Shown here piece after piece: positions 25,682 through 35,089 of a DNA stretch of 60,176 nt (its first letter is position 1; every line of letters starts with the position of its first letter). The position numbers and the translations under genes were made by a program. Source of the DNA: an uncultured Clostridia bacterium (GTDB lineage Bacteria > Bacillota > Clostridia > Christensenellales > Borkfalkiaceae); the NCBI GenBank assembly GCA_944354265.1, contig CALVPX010000052.1, positions 1-60,176 of the forward strand, read 5' to 3'. Below the pieces are notes generated by a model, which did not search any database, was not told where the DNA came from, and saw only the letters and a program-made list of their open reading frames with translations.

Positions 25682-26572
25682 ATGAAAAAATATGTAATCG
25701 TAACCGACTCCTGCGCCGACCTCAACGCCGATTTGCGCAAAAAGTACGATATCGAATATCTCTGCATGCGAGTCATCGAAGGCGTTGTCGACAGGCCTGC
25801 CGACCTCGATTGGCAATTTATGCCCGCAAAAACCTTTTACGACAAAATGCGTCAGGGCGTGCGCTTCACCACGTCGCAGATAACTGCCTCCTATTATGCC
25901 GAGGCGTTCGAAAAATATGTCAAAGAGGGGTGCGACGTCCTTTCAATCTCCTGTTCGTCGGCACTCTCCGGGTCATATAAGGCAAGCCTCGTCGCCCGCG
26001 ACAAGGTTTTGGCTGCACACAGCGACGCGAAGATAATATGTATAGACCCTCTCAATGCCTGCATAGGGTTGGGACTTATTTGCATCACCGCCTCAAAGCT
26101 GCGGGCGGAGGGCAAGAGCATTGAAGAGACGGCACAGTTTATAGAGGACAACAAACTCAAAATGAATCAGTTTGCCACCGCTGACGACCTCGTCTATCTC
26201 AAACGCGCGGGCAGGGTCGCTCCCACGAGCGCATTCTTCGGCGGGCTTTTAAAGATAAAACCCATTATAATTTCTGACGCCCTCGGGCAGAACGCCGCCG
26301 TTGAAAAAGTCAAGGGCAGGGGACCCGCTTTAAACAGACTTTTGCAGCTCTTCAAGGAGCACTACAAGTCCTTTCCCTATCAGGTGGTAGCCGTCGCCCA
26401 CGCCGATTGTCCCGCCGAAGCCGAGGAGTTCGCAAAGAAAATAATTGAACTTCTGCCCGACAAGGATGTGGAAGTGCTCATCGACTACATAGGCCCCATA
26501 GTAGGCGCCACCGTCGGCCCCGGCACGCTCGCCGTCTATTTTTATGGCGACGAAGTAACTTATAAAGCTTAG
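25682..26572 (+). CDS. DegV-family fatty-acid-binding protein
   Basis: 296 residues. DegV/FakB proteins hold a fatty acid between two domains and present it to the kinase FakA. Conserved features are the opening VIVTDSCADL, the TSQIT strand and the SCSSALSGSYKAS phosphate-contact region. The C-terminal domain carries the lipid pocket and ends in GPIVGATVGPGTLAVYF. The ATG at 25682 follows AAAGGGGG. It is followed after 14 bp by an acyltransferase-like gene, suggesting a joint role in fatty-acid uptake or phospholipid assembly. Confidence 0.92.
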   Translation: MKKYVIVTDSCADLNADLRKKYDIEYLCMRVIEGVVDRPADLDWQFMPAKTFYDKMRQGVRFTTSQITASYYAEAFEKYVKEGCDVLSISCSSALSGSYKASLVARDKVLAAHSDAKIICIDPLNACIGLGLICITASKLRAEGKSIEETAQFIEDNKLKMNQFATADDLVYLKRAGRVAPTSAFFGGLLKIKPIIISDALGQNAAVEKVKGRGPALNRLLQLFKEHYKSFPYQVVAVAHADCPAEAEEFAKKIIELLPDKDVEVLIDYIGPIVGATVGPGTLAVYFYGDEVTYKA

Positions 26573-26586
26573 CAAGGAGTTTTTAT

Positions 26587-27297
26587 TTGACACAGCCCAA
26601 ACCTTTCAAACTCAAGCGGCGCCCTGTATTTGCAATTTTCAGGGCGTTAATCATGCGCACCTTTTACCGCAAACCGCAGGTGACAGTACTAGAAAAAATA
26701 CAGCAGCCCTGCATTTTTGTCAGCAATCACGACGCCAAGCGCGGCCCCGTTGTGGCCGAATTGTATCTGCCCGTCCGCACGGCAAAGTGGGGCGCCTATC
26801 AGATGCTCTGCGACTACAACACCCGCCGCAAGTATCTGCGCGATATATTTTATATGAAAAAGCAGGGCATGGGCAGAAAGCTTGCTTCGTTCAAGGCTTT
26901 TTTCGAAGCTTTCTTTTCGCTCTTCATCTACCGCGGCATGAATTTCCTGCCCACATATACCGACGCCCGCCTTACAAAGACCATTAACGAGAGCGTCGAA
27001 GTTCTCAAAAGCGGAATGTCCGTGTTCATCTTTCCCGAAGATTCTGACGGCGGCTATAGGGAGGTAATGCAGAAGTTTTTCCCCGGCTTTGTAATGCTTG
27101 CCGAAGCGTATTACCGCAAGACGGGCACCGATTTACCCATTTATCCCGTCTATTACCATGCCAAGCGAAAAAAGATGGTAATAGGCAGGCCGCGCTTTGC
27201 ACATAAGCTGAAGGAGGAGGGATTGGACAGAAACGCCATCGCCGAAATTTTAAAGGACGACGTCAACTCATTGCTCTTCGATTACATAAAAAATTAA
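26587..27297 (+). CDS. Acyltransferase-like protein (PlsC superfamily, atypical motif I)
   Basis: 236 residues. The order of short blocks resembles glycerolipid acyltransferases: FVSNHDAKRGP (block I), an aromatic/basic middle, VFIFPEDSDGG (block III-like FPEGTRS) and LPIYPVYYH (block IV). The catalytic HX4D is not intact: the position five after His is Gly, with Asp directly after His instead. Either the mechanism is altered or the enzyme is inactive. The TTG start is supported by AAGGAG 7 nt upstream. It lies immediately after degV, and a terminator follows. Confidence 0.72.
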   Translation: MTQPKPFKLKRRPVFAIFRALIMRTFYRKPQVTVLEKIQQPCIFVSNHDAKRGPVVAELYLPVRTAKWGAYQMLCDYNTRRKYLRDIFYMKKQGMGRKLASFKAFFEAFFSLFIYRGMNFLPTYTDARLTKTINESVEVLKSGMSVFIFPEDSDGGYREVMQKFFPGFVMLAEAYYRKTGTDLPIYPVYYHAKRKKMVIGRPRFAHKLKEEGLDRNAIAEILKDDVNSLLFDYIKN

Positions 27298-27307
27298 TAG
27301 TTTTTAA

Positions 27308-27340
27308 GCGCCGCGCGGCCAATGCCGCGCGGCGCTCTTT
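27308..27340 (+). terminator. Terminator after the acyltransferase-like gene
   Basis: Arms GCGCCGCGCGGC and GCCGCGCGGCGC around CAAT, followed by TCTTT. Confidence 0.82.
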
Positions 27341-27401
27341 CATCCTCCGCTTAGTTCACCAATATTTCATAATTTTTACAGCTGCGCACAGCGCAAAAAA
27401 T

Positions 27402-27431
27402 TTGTAAAATACTGATTGTTTGTGTTATAAT
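27402..27431 (+). promoter_or_regulatory. Promoter of the activator/dehydratase-like pair
   Basis: TTGTAA (27402-27407), 18 bp, TATAAT (27426-27431). The leader of about 35 nt lacks a recognisable ribosome site. Confidence 0.55.
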
Positions 27432-27472
27432 TCATACTGATTTAAAACCAACTTTAAAAGATAATCTACAGT

Positions 27473-30415
27473 ATGTCTAAATTAATGGGTATCGATGTCG
27501 GTTCGACAACAGTAAAAGTAGTTGCAATCGACGAACAGTTCAACATTTTGTACAAATCATACGTCCGCCACTATGCACGCGTAAAGGAGACTGTGCTGTC
27601 CGAGCTTGAAAAGGTGCGCTCGCAGTTTCCCGGCGATTACAGCGTGTCCATAACGGGCAGCGCGGGGCTCGGCCTTTCACAGCGCAGCGGACTCAACTTC
27701 GTGCAGGAAGTGCAGGCGGCCTTCATAGCCATCCGCAAGTACTATCCCGATGCCGACGCCGCCATTGAGCTCGGCGGCGAGGACGCCAAAATAATCTTCA
27801 TAACGGGCGGCACCGAACAGCGCATGAACGGCAGCTGTGCGGGCGGCACGGGCGCCTTTATCGATCAGATGGCAACTCTTCTCAACGTCACCGTGCAGGA
27901 GATGGATGAGCTCGCCTTAAAGGCGCAAAAGGTCTATCCCATAGCTTCCCGCTGCGGTGTGTTTGCCAAGTCAGACATTCAGCCCCTCTTGAATCAGGGC
28001 GCCAAAAAGGAAGATATTTCAGCCTCTATTTTTCAGGCCGTCGTCGATCAGACTGTCTCGGGCCTCGCTCAGGGCAGAAGGATAAAGGGCAAAGTGCTCT
28101 TCCTCGGCGGCCCGCTCTACTTCCTAAAGGCGCTCCGCAAGGCGTTCAGGGATACGTTAAATCTCGGCGACAACGCAATTTTTCCCGACGACGCACCTTG
28201 CTTCATGGCAATCGGCGCGGCGCTCAATTCGCAGTCGAACAGGCCTGAAAGCCTGTCGTCGGTCATTCAGAAGCTGTCAAACGTGCGCGACAGCGACGAA
28301 ATAGAGACCGGTCAGCCCCTCTTCAACAGCAAGGAGGAGTATGCCGACTTTGTCGCCCGCCACCGCGCCACCGACCTTGAATTCTGCGATATCGCCACCT
28401 ACGAGGGCGACGCCTATCTCGGCATAGATTCGGGCTCCACAACTACAAAACTGATACTCATCACGCCCGATTGCCGCATACTCTATTCGCACTATCAGTC
28501 AAACAACGGCCAGCCGCTCGACATTGTAATTGAAAAGCTCAAAGAAATTTTCGAAACTACCGGCGGCAGGGTCAAAATACGCGCAAGTGCAGTTACGGGC
28601 TACGGCGAAGACCTAATAAAGGCCGCCATAAAGGCCGACTTCGGCATAGTCGAAACGGTCGCCCACTTCAAGGCGGCGCTTCACTTCAATCCCAAAGTCG
28701 ACTTTATAATCGATATCGGCGGTCAGGACATCAAGTGCTTCAAAATCAAAAACGGCGCCATAGATTCAATAATGCTCAATGAGGCCTGCTCCTCGGGCTG
28801 CGGCTCGTTCATTCAGACGTTTGCCAAGGCAATGGGCATGGAGATAGACAAATTTTCTCAGGAGGGTCTGTTCGCCAAGCACCCCGTCGAACTCGGCTCG
28901 CGCTGCACAGTGTTCATGAACAGTGCCGTAAAGCAGGCGCAGAAGGAGGGGGCGAGCGTGCAGGATATCTCTGCGGGTCTGTCCTCGTCCATTGTCAAGA
29001 ACGCTATATACAAGGTAATCCGCGCAGCCTCCGCAGATGAACTCGGCGACAACATAGTCGTGCAGGGCGGCACATTCTTGAACGACGCCGTTCTCCGCTC
29101 GTTCGAGTTGGAGACGGGCAAAAATGTCATCCGCCCCGGCATAGCAGGGCTGATGGGCGCGTTCGGCGCGGCACTCTACGCAAAGGAAAACATTGAGGGT
29201 GTAAGCACAACTATAGGCGAAAGCGAGCTTGCAAACTTCTCCTATAAATCACTATCCACAAACTGCCACGGTTGCACTTCCAACTGCAACATAAACGTAA
29301 TAACGTTCGGCGACGGAAGAAAGTACATATCGGGCAACAAGTGCGAGCGTGGCGCAGGCTTAAAGCCCGCCTCAACCGACCTCGACATCTATTCATACAA
29401 GCAGGAGAGGCTGTTGAAGTGCGTTCACGGCGACAATATAAAGGTTCACAGGGCACGCGTGGGGCTGCCCATGCAGCTCGGCATGTACGAACAGCTCCCC
29501 CTGTGGGCGGGCTTCTTTGAAAGCTTAGGCTTCGAAGTCGTCCTCAGCGAAAAATCCTCCCGTCAGCTGTACTTCAAGGGGCAGCACACCGTTGCTTCAG
29601 ACACGGCCTGCTATCCCGCAAAGCTCATTCACGGCCATATAGAGAGCCTTCTCGACAAGGGCGTAGATTTCATATTCATGCCCTGCGAAAGTTATAACAT
29701 CGACGAGCACGACTCCACAAACCACTACAACTGTCCCATCGTCGCCTATTATCCCGAGCTATTAAAGGCCAATAACGAGCGGTTGAACGATCAGAACTTC
29801 ATAATGCCATACCTCGATTTGAACGAGGAGGATAACACCGTCAAAAAGCTGCACACGCTCTTCAAAAAGTACGGTGTCTCCAAAAAGCAGGTGCGCGCCG
29901 CCTTGACCGAGGGCTTCAACCGCCTCGACGATTATCACGCTGATGTGCGCAGGAAGGGGGAGGAGATACTCGATAAAGCCACGCTTGCCGGCAAGCAGAT
30001 AATCATCCTTGCAGGCAGACCCTATCACCTCGACAACGAAATAAACCACGGCATAAACAAATTGTTGACGTCGCTCGGCATGGCGGTCTTGTCAGAGGAC
30101 AGCGTGTTCGACAAGGGCAATTACGTCAAAGTCAATGTTCTCAATCAGTGGACGTACCACGCCCGTCTCTATCGTGCCGCCGAATTCGCCACCCGCCACG
30201 AAAATGTAAACCTCGTTCAGCTCGTGTCGTTCGGATGCGGCATAGACGCAATCACAACCGATCAGCTGCGCGCCATACTCGAAAAGGGCGGCAAGCTGTA
30301 TACTCAGATAAAGATAGACGAAATCAACAACTTAGGCGTGGTAAAAATACGCCTGCGCAGCATGCTCGCCGCCATTGAGGAGAGCAAGCGCAAAAAGGTG
30401 ACAAATGCAGGATAA
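27473..30415 (+). CDS. 2-hydroxyacyl-CoA dehydratase activator-like ATPase (two BcrAD/BadFG domains plus DUF2229)
   Basis: 980 residues. Two actin-fold ATPase domains lie in tandem. The first begins MGIDVGSTTVKVV and has the cluster motif NGSCAGGTGAFIDQ. The second begins YLGIDSGSTTTKL near residue 320 and has EACSSGCGSFIQTF. The remaining ~350 residues fit DUF2229, with Cys motifs (NCHGCTSNCN) and PFDTACYPAK-like DTACYPAKL. Related single-domain proteins (HgdC) use ATP to inject an electron into radical dehydratases. In many Firmicutes these domains are fused with the dehydratase-like part encoded next. Substrate unknown. It overlaps the next gene by 11 bp. Confidence 0.88.
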   Translation: MSKLMGIDVGSTTVKVVAIDEQFNILYKSYVRHYARVKETVLSELEKVRSQFPGDYSVSITGSAGLGLSQRSGLNFVQEVQAAFIAIRKYYPDADAAIELGGEDAKIIFITGGTEQRMNGSCAGGTGAFIDQMATLLNVTVQEMDELALKAQKVYPIASRCGVFAKSDIQPLLNQGAKKEDISASIFQAVVDQTVSGLAQGRRIKGKVLFLGGPLYFLKALRKAFRDTLNLGDNAIFPDDAPCFMAIGAALNSQSNRPESLSSVIQKLSNVRDSDEIETGQPLFNSKEEYADFVARHRATDLEFCDIATYEGDAYLGIDSGSTTTKLILITPDCRILYSHYQSNNGQPLDIVIEKLKEIFETTGGRVKIRASAVTGYGEDLIKAAIKADFGIVETVAHFKAALHFNPKVDFIIDIGGQDIKCFKIKNGAIDSIMLNEACSSGCGSFIQTFAKAMGMEIDKFSQEGLFAKHPVELGSRCTVFMNSAVKQAQKEGASVQDISAGLSSSIVKNAIYKVIRAASADELGDNIVVQGGTFLNDAVLRSFELETGKNVIRPGIAGLMGAFGAALYAKENIEGVSTTIGESELANFSYKSLSTNCHGCTSNCNINVITFGDGRKYISGNKCERGAGLKPASTDLDIYSYKQERLLKCVHGDNIKVHRARVGLPMQLGMYEQLPLWAGFFESLGFEVVLSEKSSRQLYFKGQHTVASDTACYPAKLIHGHIESLLDKGVDFIFMPCESYNIDEHDSTNHYNCPIVAYYPELLKANNERLNDQNFIMPYLDLNEEDNTVKKLHTLFKKYGVSKKQVRAALTEGFNRLDDYHADVRRKGEEILDKATLAGKQIIILAGRPYHLDNEINHGINKLLTSLGMAVLSEDSVFDKGNYVKVNVLNQWTYHARLYRAAEFATRHENVNLVQLVSFGCGIDAITTDQLRAILEKGGKLYTQIKIDEINNLGVVKIRLRSMLAAIEESKRKKVTNAG

Positions 30416-31682
30416 AATTACAGTAAATTACACCGACGATTATCCCCGTTGGAAGGATGAATATAAGAGCACATACAAAATACTCGTCCCCGATATGCTC
30501 CCTTGGCACTTTGCCATAATCGAGCAGCTCTTAAAGATGGAGGGGTACGACGTAGAAATTCTCAAAAACGATTCCCGCAACGTAATTGACGAGGGGCTGA
30601 AGCATGTGCACAACGACACCTGTTATCCTTGCCTGTGCGTTGTCGGGCAGTATATCGACGCTTTAAAGAGCGGCAAGTACGATGTAAACCACACCGCCGT
30701 TTTAATCTCGCAGTCAGGCGGCGGCTGCCGCGCTTCCAACTATATCCCTCTCATCCGCAAGGCTCTCAAGGCAGAATTTCCCAACGTTCCCGTCATCTCC
30801 CTCAACTTTTCGGGTCTCGAAAAGGATTCGTCCTTCAAAGTCGGTTTAAAACTCCTCTTGAAGCTCGCGTTCGCCATCTTTTACGGCGACAGCATAATGT
30901 GGTGCTACAATCAGACGCGCCCCTACGAAGAGCAAGAGGGCGCCGCCGATAAGGCCCGCAACGAGGCCATGGCGGCCGTCATAGACTCTTACAAATCAGG
31001 CAAGTACTATAAGTACAAAAAGGTCAACGCCAAAATCATATCAATCTTTGCCTCGGTAAAGCGCAGGGATATAAAAAAGGTCAAGGTGGGCGTTGTCGGC
31101 GAAATTTATGTCAAGTACGCCTACCTCGGCAACAACCACCTCGAACAGTTTCTCCTCTCCGAGGACTGCGAACCCGTCGTGCCCGCCCTCATGGACTTTG
31201 TGCTCTACTGCATCGTCAACAACATTAACGATTCTGACCTCTACGGCAAAAAGGGCATCTTCTATACCGTCAACAGAATACTGTACCGCGTGCTCTACCG
31301 CATGCAGCGCAATATCATCAGGCAGTTTAAAAAGGATGGCACGTTCGAGCCCATTCACGACTTCGAGCACCTGAGAAAGTGCGCCGATAAGGTCATAAAT
31401 CAGGGCGTAAAGATGGGTGAGGGTTGGCTGATCCCCGCAGAAATGGCCGCCCTTGCAGAGACGGGCACGGAAAATATTGTCTGCGCCCAACCCTTCGGCT
31501 GTCTGCCCAACCACATTGCCGGCAAGGGTACAATAAGAACGCTCAAAAATATGTACGAGCACGAAAATATCGTCGCTGTCGACTATGACCCCTCGGCAAC
31601 TAAGGTCAATCAGGAAAACAGAATCAAATTGATGTTGTCAACAGCAAGGGAAAATCTTAAAAACGAGCAGATTGCCAAGTAA
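30405..31682 (+). CDS. 2-hydroxyglutaryl-CoA dehydratase D-component-like protein
   Basis: 425 residues, matching the C-terminal part of the large fused activator/dehydratase-like proteins of Clostridia. Cys-containing motifs that could hold an iron-sulfur cluster are NDTCYPCLCVVGQ, SGGGCRASNYI and AQPFGCLPNHI. The ATG has its own ribosome site, AAGGTGA, inside the end of the preceding gene, so this is a real gene boundary and not a frameshift. The pair probably works as one complex: activator ATPase plus electron-accepting partner. The substrate cannot be inferred, and no CoA-transferase gene lies nearby. Confidence 0.85.
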   Translation: MQDKITVNYTDDYPRWKDEYKSTYKILVPDMLPWHFAIIEQLLKMEGYDVEILKNDSRNVIDEGLKHVHNDTCYPCLCVVGQYIDALKSGKYDVNHTAVLISQSGGGCRASNYIPLIRKALKAEFPNVPVISLNFSGLEKDSSFKVGLKLLLKLAFAIFYGDSIMWCYNQTRPYEEQEGAADKARNEAMAAVIDSYKSGKYYKYKKVNAKIISIFASVKRRDIKKVKVGVVGEIYVKYAYLGNNHLEQFLLSEDCEPVVPALMDFVLYCIVNNINDSDLYGKKGIFYTVNRILYRVLYRMQRNIIRQFKKDGTFEPIHDFEHLRKCADKVINQGVKMGEGWLIPAEMAALAETGTENIVCAQPFGCLPNHIAGKGTIRTLKNMYEHENIVAVDYDPSATKVNQENRIKLMLSTARENLKNEQIAK

Positions 31683-31711
31683 AATTTTACAACTTTTTTA
31701 CCCTTTGCATA

Positions 31712-31799
31712 TAGACATTTTTGTAATTGCATTATATAATTAATTTTGTAAATGCGCAAAAGTACATATGCGCGCCGCGCATTTCAGTGCGGCGCGCAT
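31712..31799 (+). promoter_or_regulatory. Promoter and hairpin-containing leader of the BspA-like gene
   Basis: TAGACA (31712-31717), 17 bp, TATAAT (31735-31740). Downstream a strong hairpin (arms ATGCGCGCCGC and GCGGCGCGCAT, 31768-31799) is followed by a T/A-rich run. It is either the terminator of the upstream operon or an attenuator in this leader. Confidence 0.5.
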
Positions 31800-31834
31800 A
31801 AATTTTATATAAAAATTTTGCGCATGGGGAAGAT

Positions 31835-34000
31835 ATGAAGAAATTCAAAACAAAAATGCTCGTCCTCTTGACCCTGTCGGCGGCAACCCTTTCGGTCGCT
31901 TGCCTCGCCGCATGCAACAGTCAATCGGAACAGTCGTCTGAGCATGAACATAATTTAACCCACCATGCCGCCGTTGCGGCAACCTGCACAGATGAAGGCA
32001 ATATCGAATATTGGTCGTGCAGCGGCTGCGGCCAAAACTTTTCTGACAGTGACGGCACGACGGCCGTCTTGCAAGTAACCATTCCTGCCGACGGACATAA
32101 TTTAACCCATCATGCCGCCGTTGCGGCAACCTGCACAGATGAAGGCAGTATCGAATATTGGTCGTGCGGTGTCTGCGGTCAGAACTTTTCTGAAAGCGCG
32201 GGAACGGCTCCCGTGAGTCAGACTGTCACTCCCACCACAGGTCACAATTGGGGGCAGTGGGCTGTCTATGAGGCGGCGCAAAACTGCCTCGAAAAGGACG
32301 TCGAACGCCGTGTCTGCCTCAACGACAATACTCATTATGAAAAGAGGGAGGGGCAGTCCGGTCCTCACTCATACGTTGATGGCTTCTGCCAATATTGCGG
32401 CGACAATCAGTCAAATGGACTTGAATTTGAAGAAAATTCAGAAGGCTACACCGTCACAGGTATCGGCACTTTCAGCGGCAGCGTGCTCTATATCCCCGAG
32501 GAATATAATGGGCAGCCCGTAACCGCCATAGGCAGGCGGGCTTTCTCTGAAACGGACATTACAGAAGTTGTTATCCCCGACAGCGTAAAGCAAATAGACT
32601 ATTACGCCTTTGAAGATTGTGATTTGCTTAAAAAAGTCACCATTGGCGACGGCGTGGAGGTAATACAGAGCGGCGCCTTCGCAAGGTGCAGCAACCTGAC
32701 AGAAATAAATTTCGGCAAGAATGTGCGCGAACTGCGCAGCGAATGTTTTGTCTATTGTTCAGGTTTAAGGGAAGTTACTATCCCCGCGAGCGTTGAAGAG
32801 GCGCTTTCGGTCTTCAATGGCTGCACCTCGCTCGAAAGAGTCACCTTTGAGGACAACAGCAAGCTCGAATGGTTGGGGCTGTACTTCTTCTACAACTGCA
32901 CCTCGCTCAAAGAGGTAAATTTCGGCACCGGCAGTTCTCTTGAATATATCGACAACAGCGCCTTCTATAACTGCACCTCGCTTCAAAGCATAGAGCTTCC
33001 CGACAGCGTAACAGCCATTCTATACGGTGCGTTCAGCAGCTGCACGGCTCTTGCCGACGTGCAATTGCCTGCCTCGCTCGAATATATCGCTTCTCACGCC
33101 TTTGCCGACTGCGCTTCGCTTGAAGGCATTGTCATACCCAAATCTACGACATTTATAAATCACAATGCCTTTACGGGCAGTCAAAACCTTACTTCGCTCG
33201 TCGTGGAGGAGGGCAACCCCGTCTATCACAGCCAAGGCAACTGCATCATAGAGACTGCAACCAAAACCCTCACCCACGGCTGTGCGGGCAGCGTCATCCC
33301 CACGGACGACAGCGTAACTTCCATCGGCACATGGGCGTTCGGCGAGTATATGGGCTTAAAGAAAGTATTTATTTCGCAGTACATAACCGACATTGATTTT
33401 ATGGCGTTTCATGGCTGCGGCGGATTGGAACAAATAACCGTCGACCCCTTAAATCCCGTCTATCACAGCGACGGCAATTGCCTTATCGACACGGCGGAAA
33501 AATCCGTCTTGCGCGGCTGTGCAGACAGCGTAATTCCCACCGACGGCTCTGTAACTTACATTTCCGATGGCGCATTCGTAAACTCGCCAATCAAAAATAT
33601 TTATATTTCTGCAGACATGCGTTTCGGAGACAACGCCTTCAACGGTTGCACCCAAATTGAAAGCATAACGGTGGAAGAGGGCAACCAATATTATTACAGT
33701 CAGGGCAATTGCCTCATTTCAAAGAGTACGGGCGAACTCATCAAGGGGTGCAAAAACAGTCAAATCCCTGCAAATGTCAAAAGCATAAGACGTTCGGCGT
33801 TCGAAGGCTGCTACATACAGAGCGTAACCCTGCCCGCCGACTTGCAGACGCTTGAGTATCGCGTTTTTGCAGACTGTGCGAACCTTACCGATATATATTT
33901 CGGCGGCACTGTCGAACAGTGGAATGCAATCGAAAAGCATACTGAGTGGGACGAAGGCACAGGCCCTTACACCGTTCACTGCTCTGACGGCGTAATTTAA
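31835..34000 (+). CDS. BspA-type leucine-rich-repeat surface lipoprotein
   Basis: 721 residues. A signal peptide ends CLAAC, predicting lipidation near Cys26. Two near-identical 49-residue cysteine-rich modules follow (about 39-136; start HNLTHHAAVAATCTDEG), plus a shorter third (HNWGQWAVYE). A series of BspA-type leucine-rich repeats (LRR_5) then runs to the C-terminus, e.g. PVTAIGRRAFSETDITEVVI and FYNCTSLQSIELPDSV. Such proteins bind host or microbial surfaces in gut anaerobes. No sortase or cell-wall signal is seen. GGGGAAG precedes the ATG. Confidence 0.9.
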   Translation: MKKFKTKMLVLLTLSAATLSVACLAACNSQSEQSSEHEHNLTHHAAVAATCTDEGNIEYWSCSGCGQNFSDSDGTTAVLQVTIPADGHNLTHHAAVAATCTDEGSIEYWSCGVCGQNFSESAGTAPVSQTVTPTTGHNWGQWAVYEAAQNCLEKDVERRVCLNDNTHYEKREGQSGPHSYVDGFCQYCGDNQSNGLEFEENSEGYTVTGIGTFSGSVLYIPEEYNGQPVTAIGRRAFSETDITEVVIPDSVKQIDYYAFEDCDLLKKVTIGDGVEVIQSGAFARCSNLTEINFGKNVRELRSECFVYCSGLREVTIPASVEEALSVFNGCTSLERVTFEDNSKLEWLGLYFFYNCTSLKEVNFGTGSSLEYIDNSAFYNCTSLQSIELPDSVTAILYGAFSSCTALADVQLPASLEYIASHAFADCASLEGIVIPKSTTFINHNAFTGSQNLTSLVVEEGNPVYHSQGNCIIETATKTLTHGCAGSVIPTDDSVTSIGTWAFGEYMGLKKVFISQYITDIDFMAFHGCGGLEQITVDPLNPVYHSDGNCLIDTAEKSVLRGCADSVIPTDGSVTYISDGAFVNSPIKNIYISADMRFGDNAFNGCTQIESITVEEGNQYYYSQGNCLISKSTGELIKGCKNSQIPANVKSIRRSAFEGCYIQSVTLPADLQTLEYRVFADCANLTDIYFGGTVEQWNAIEKHTEWDEGTGPYTVHCSDGVI
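31949..32172 (+). repeat. 147-bp tandem duplication inside the BspA-like gene
   Basis: The unit beginning CATAATTTAACCCA at 31949 recurs at 32096 (period 147 bp, 49 codons). The first ~75 nt of each copy differ at only a few positions; the remainder has diverged more. The period preserves the frame. Confidence 0.9.
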
Positions 34001-34049
34001 AAGCCGTGCAATATCACTGCGGTGAGTATTGCGCAAAAGGTAAAAAGTT

Positions 34050-35030
34050 TTGAATATTTTTCTCTACATAATCGCGGCGGTTGTGCTCGCAGCGGCACTC
34101 ATTCTGTTTGCTGTGGCGCTCAACAGCCGCATTATCGGCAGGTCGGTTATGGCGACCCTTGCCGAAGGTTACATGAAGGTCAAGCGCGCTTTCTTTACCC
34201 CCAAAAGGGCGCGGCAAGAGCTTGAAGAGCTCAAAAGGCAGGGTGAAAAGCCCTATGTTCTGCCGAAGAATTGCAAGCTCAATTGCTCCGTCACACAGTA
34301 CAATAGCCACGGCCTGCAGGTCTATGAGTTCAACCCGCAGGGCGGAACGACAGTGCTCTATCTGTACGGCGGCGGCTATGTGCACAGGCCTTTAAAGTAT
34401 CACATAAAGTTCTTCGACAAACTCACGCGCGCCTGTAACTGCCGCATAATCATGCCCGTTCTTCCGCGTGCGCCCTTCTGCACATACAAATATTGCTACG
34501 ACAAAATAGAAAATTTTTATCTGTCGCTTGAAAATAAGCGCGACATAATTTTGATGGGCGATTCGTCAGGCGGCGGACTTGCCCTCGGGCTGACGCTGAA
34601 ACTCAAAGAGGAGGGGAGGGAGCTTCCCCGCAAGCTCGCACTTTTAGCGCCTTGGGCAGACCTCACAATGACAAATCCCCTCATTCCCGAATACGAAAAG
34701 GTCGACCCACGCAATTCGCGTTGGCTTGCAAAGCTGTGGGGAGGGGCATGGGCAGGCGGCGACGACATGAAAAATTATATGCTCAGCCCCATTTACGGCA
34801 ATTTAAGCGGTCTGCCTCCCGTCGTGCAGTACGCGGGTACGCGCGATATTCTGTACCCCGATTGCCTTCTCCTGCACGAAAAACTGCAGCAGGCGGGCGT
34901 AAGTTCAAAATTTGTTTCGGGCAAGGGGCTCAACCATGTCTATCCCGTCTATCCAATCCCCGAGGCAAAAACAGCCCTCGGCGAAATAGTTGGTGACATT
35001 TTATCAACCTATAAAGAAGAACAGGTCTGA
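34050..35030 (+). CDS. Alpha/beta hydrolase (HSL-family esterase-like) with N-terminal membrane anchor
   Basis: 326 residues. One N-terminal membrane segment (about 4-24) is followed by an alpha/beta-hydrolase domain. The oxyanion motif reads YGGGY instead of HGGG, the nucleophile elbow is GDSSGGG, and the acid and histidine fit TRDILYPD and GLNHVYP. This is the hormone-sensitive-lipase group of esterases. The substrate is unknown. The TTG start is the most upstream candidate; AAAAGG lies 11 nt before it. Confidence 0.82.
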   Translation: MNIFLYIIAAVVLAAALILFAVALNSRIIGRSVMATLAEGYMKVKRAFFTPKRARQELEELKRQGEKPYVLPKNCKLNCSVTQYNSHGLQVYEFNPQGGTTVLYLYGGGYVHRPLKYHIKFFDKLTRACNCRIIMPVLPRAPFCTYKYCYDKIENFYLSLENKRDIILMGDSSGGGLALGLTLKLKEEGRELPRKLALLAPWADLTMTNPLIPEYEKVDPRNSRWLAKLWGGAWAGGDDMKNYMLSPIYGNLSGLPPVVQYAGTRDILYPDCLLLHEKLQQAGVSSKFVSGKGLNHVYPVYPIPEAKTALGEIVGDILSTYKEEQV

Positions 35031-35089
35031 TTTCTTTGAGTGTAAATCTCAATATTGTGTGTAGTTACTAACTTTTAAGGCTTTTATTT

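Noticed and set aside
30400-30420. A frameshift or sequencing error splitting one large activator/dehydratase gene
   Set aside because: The downstream ATG has its own AAGGTGA ribosome site at normal spacing, and the upstream protein ends with a natural charged tail, so two genes are more likely.
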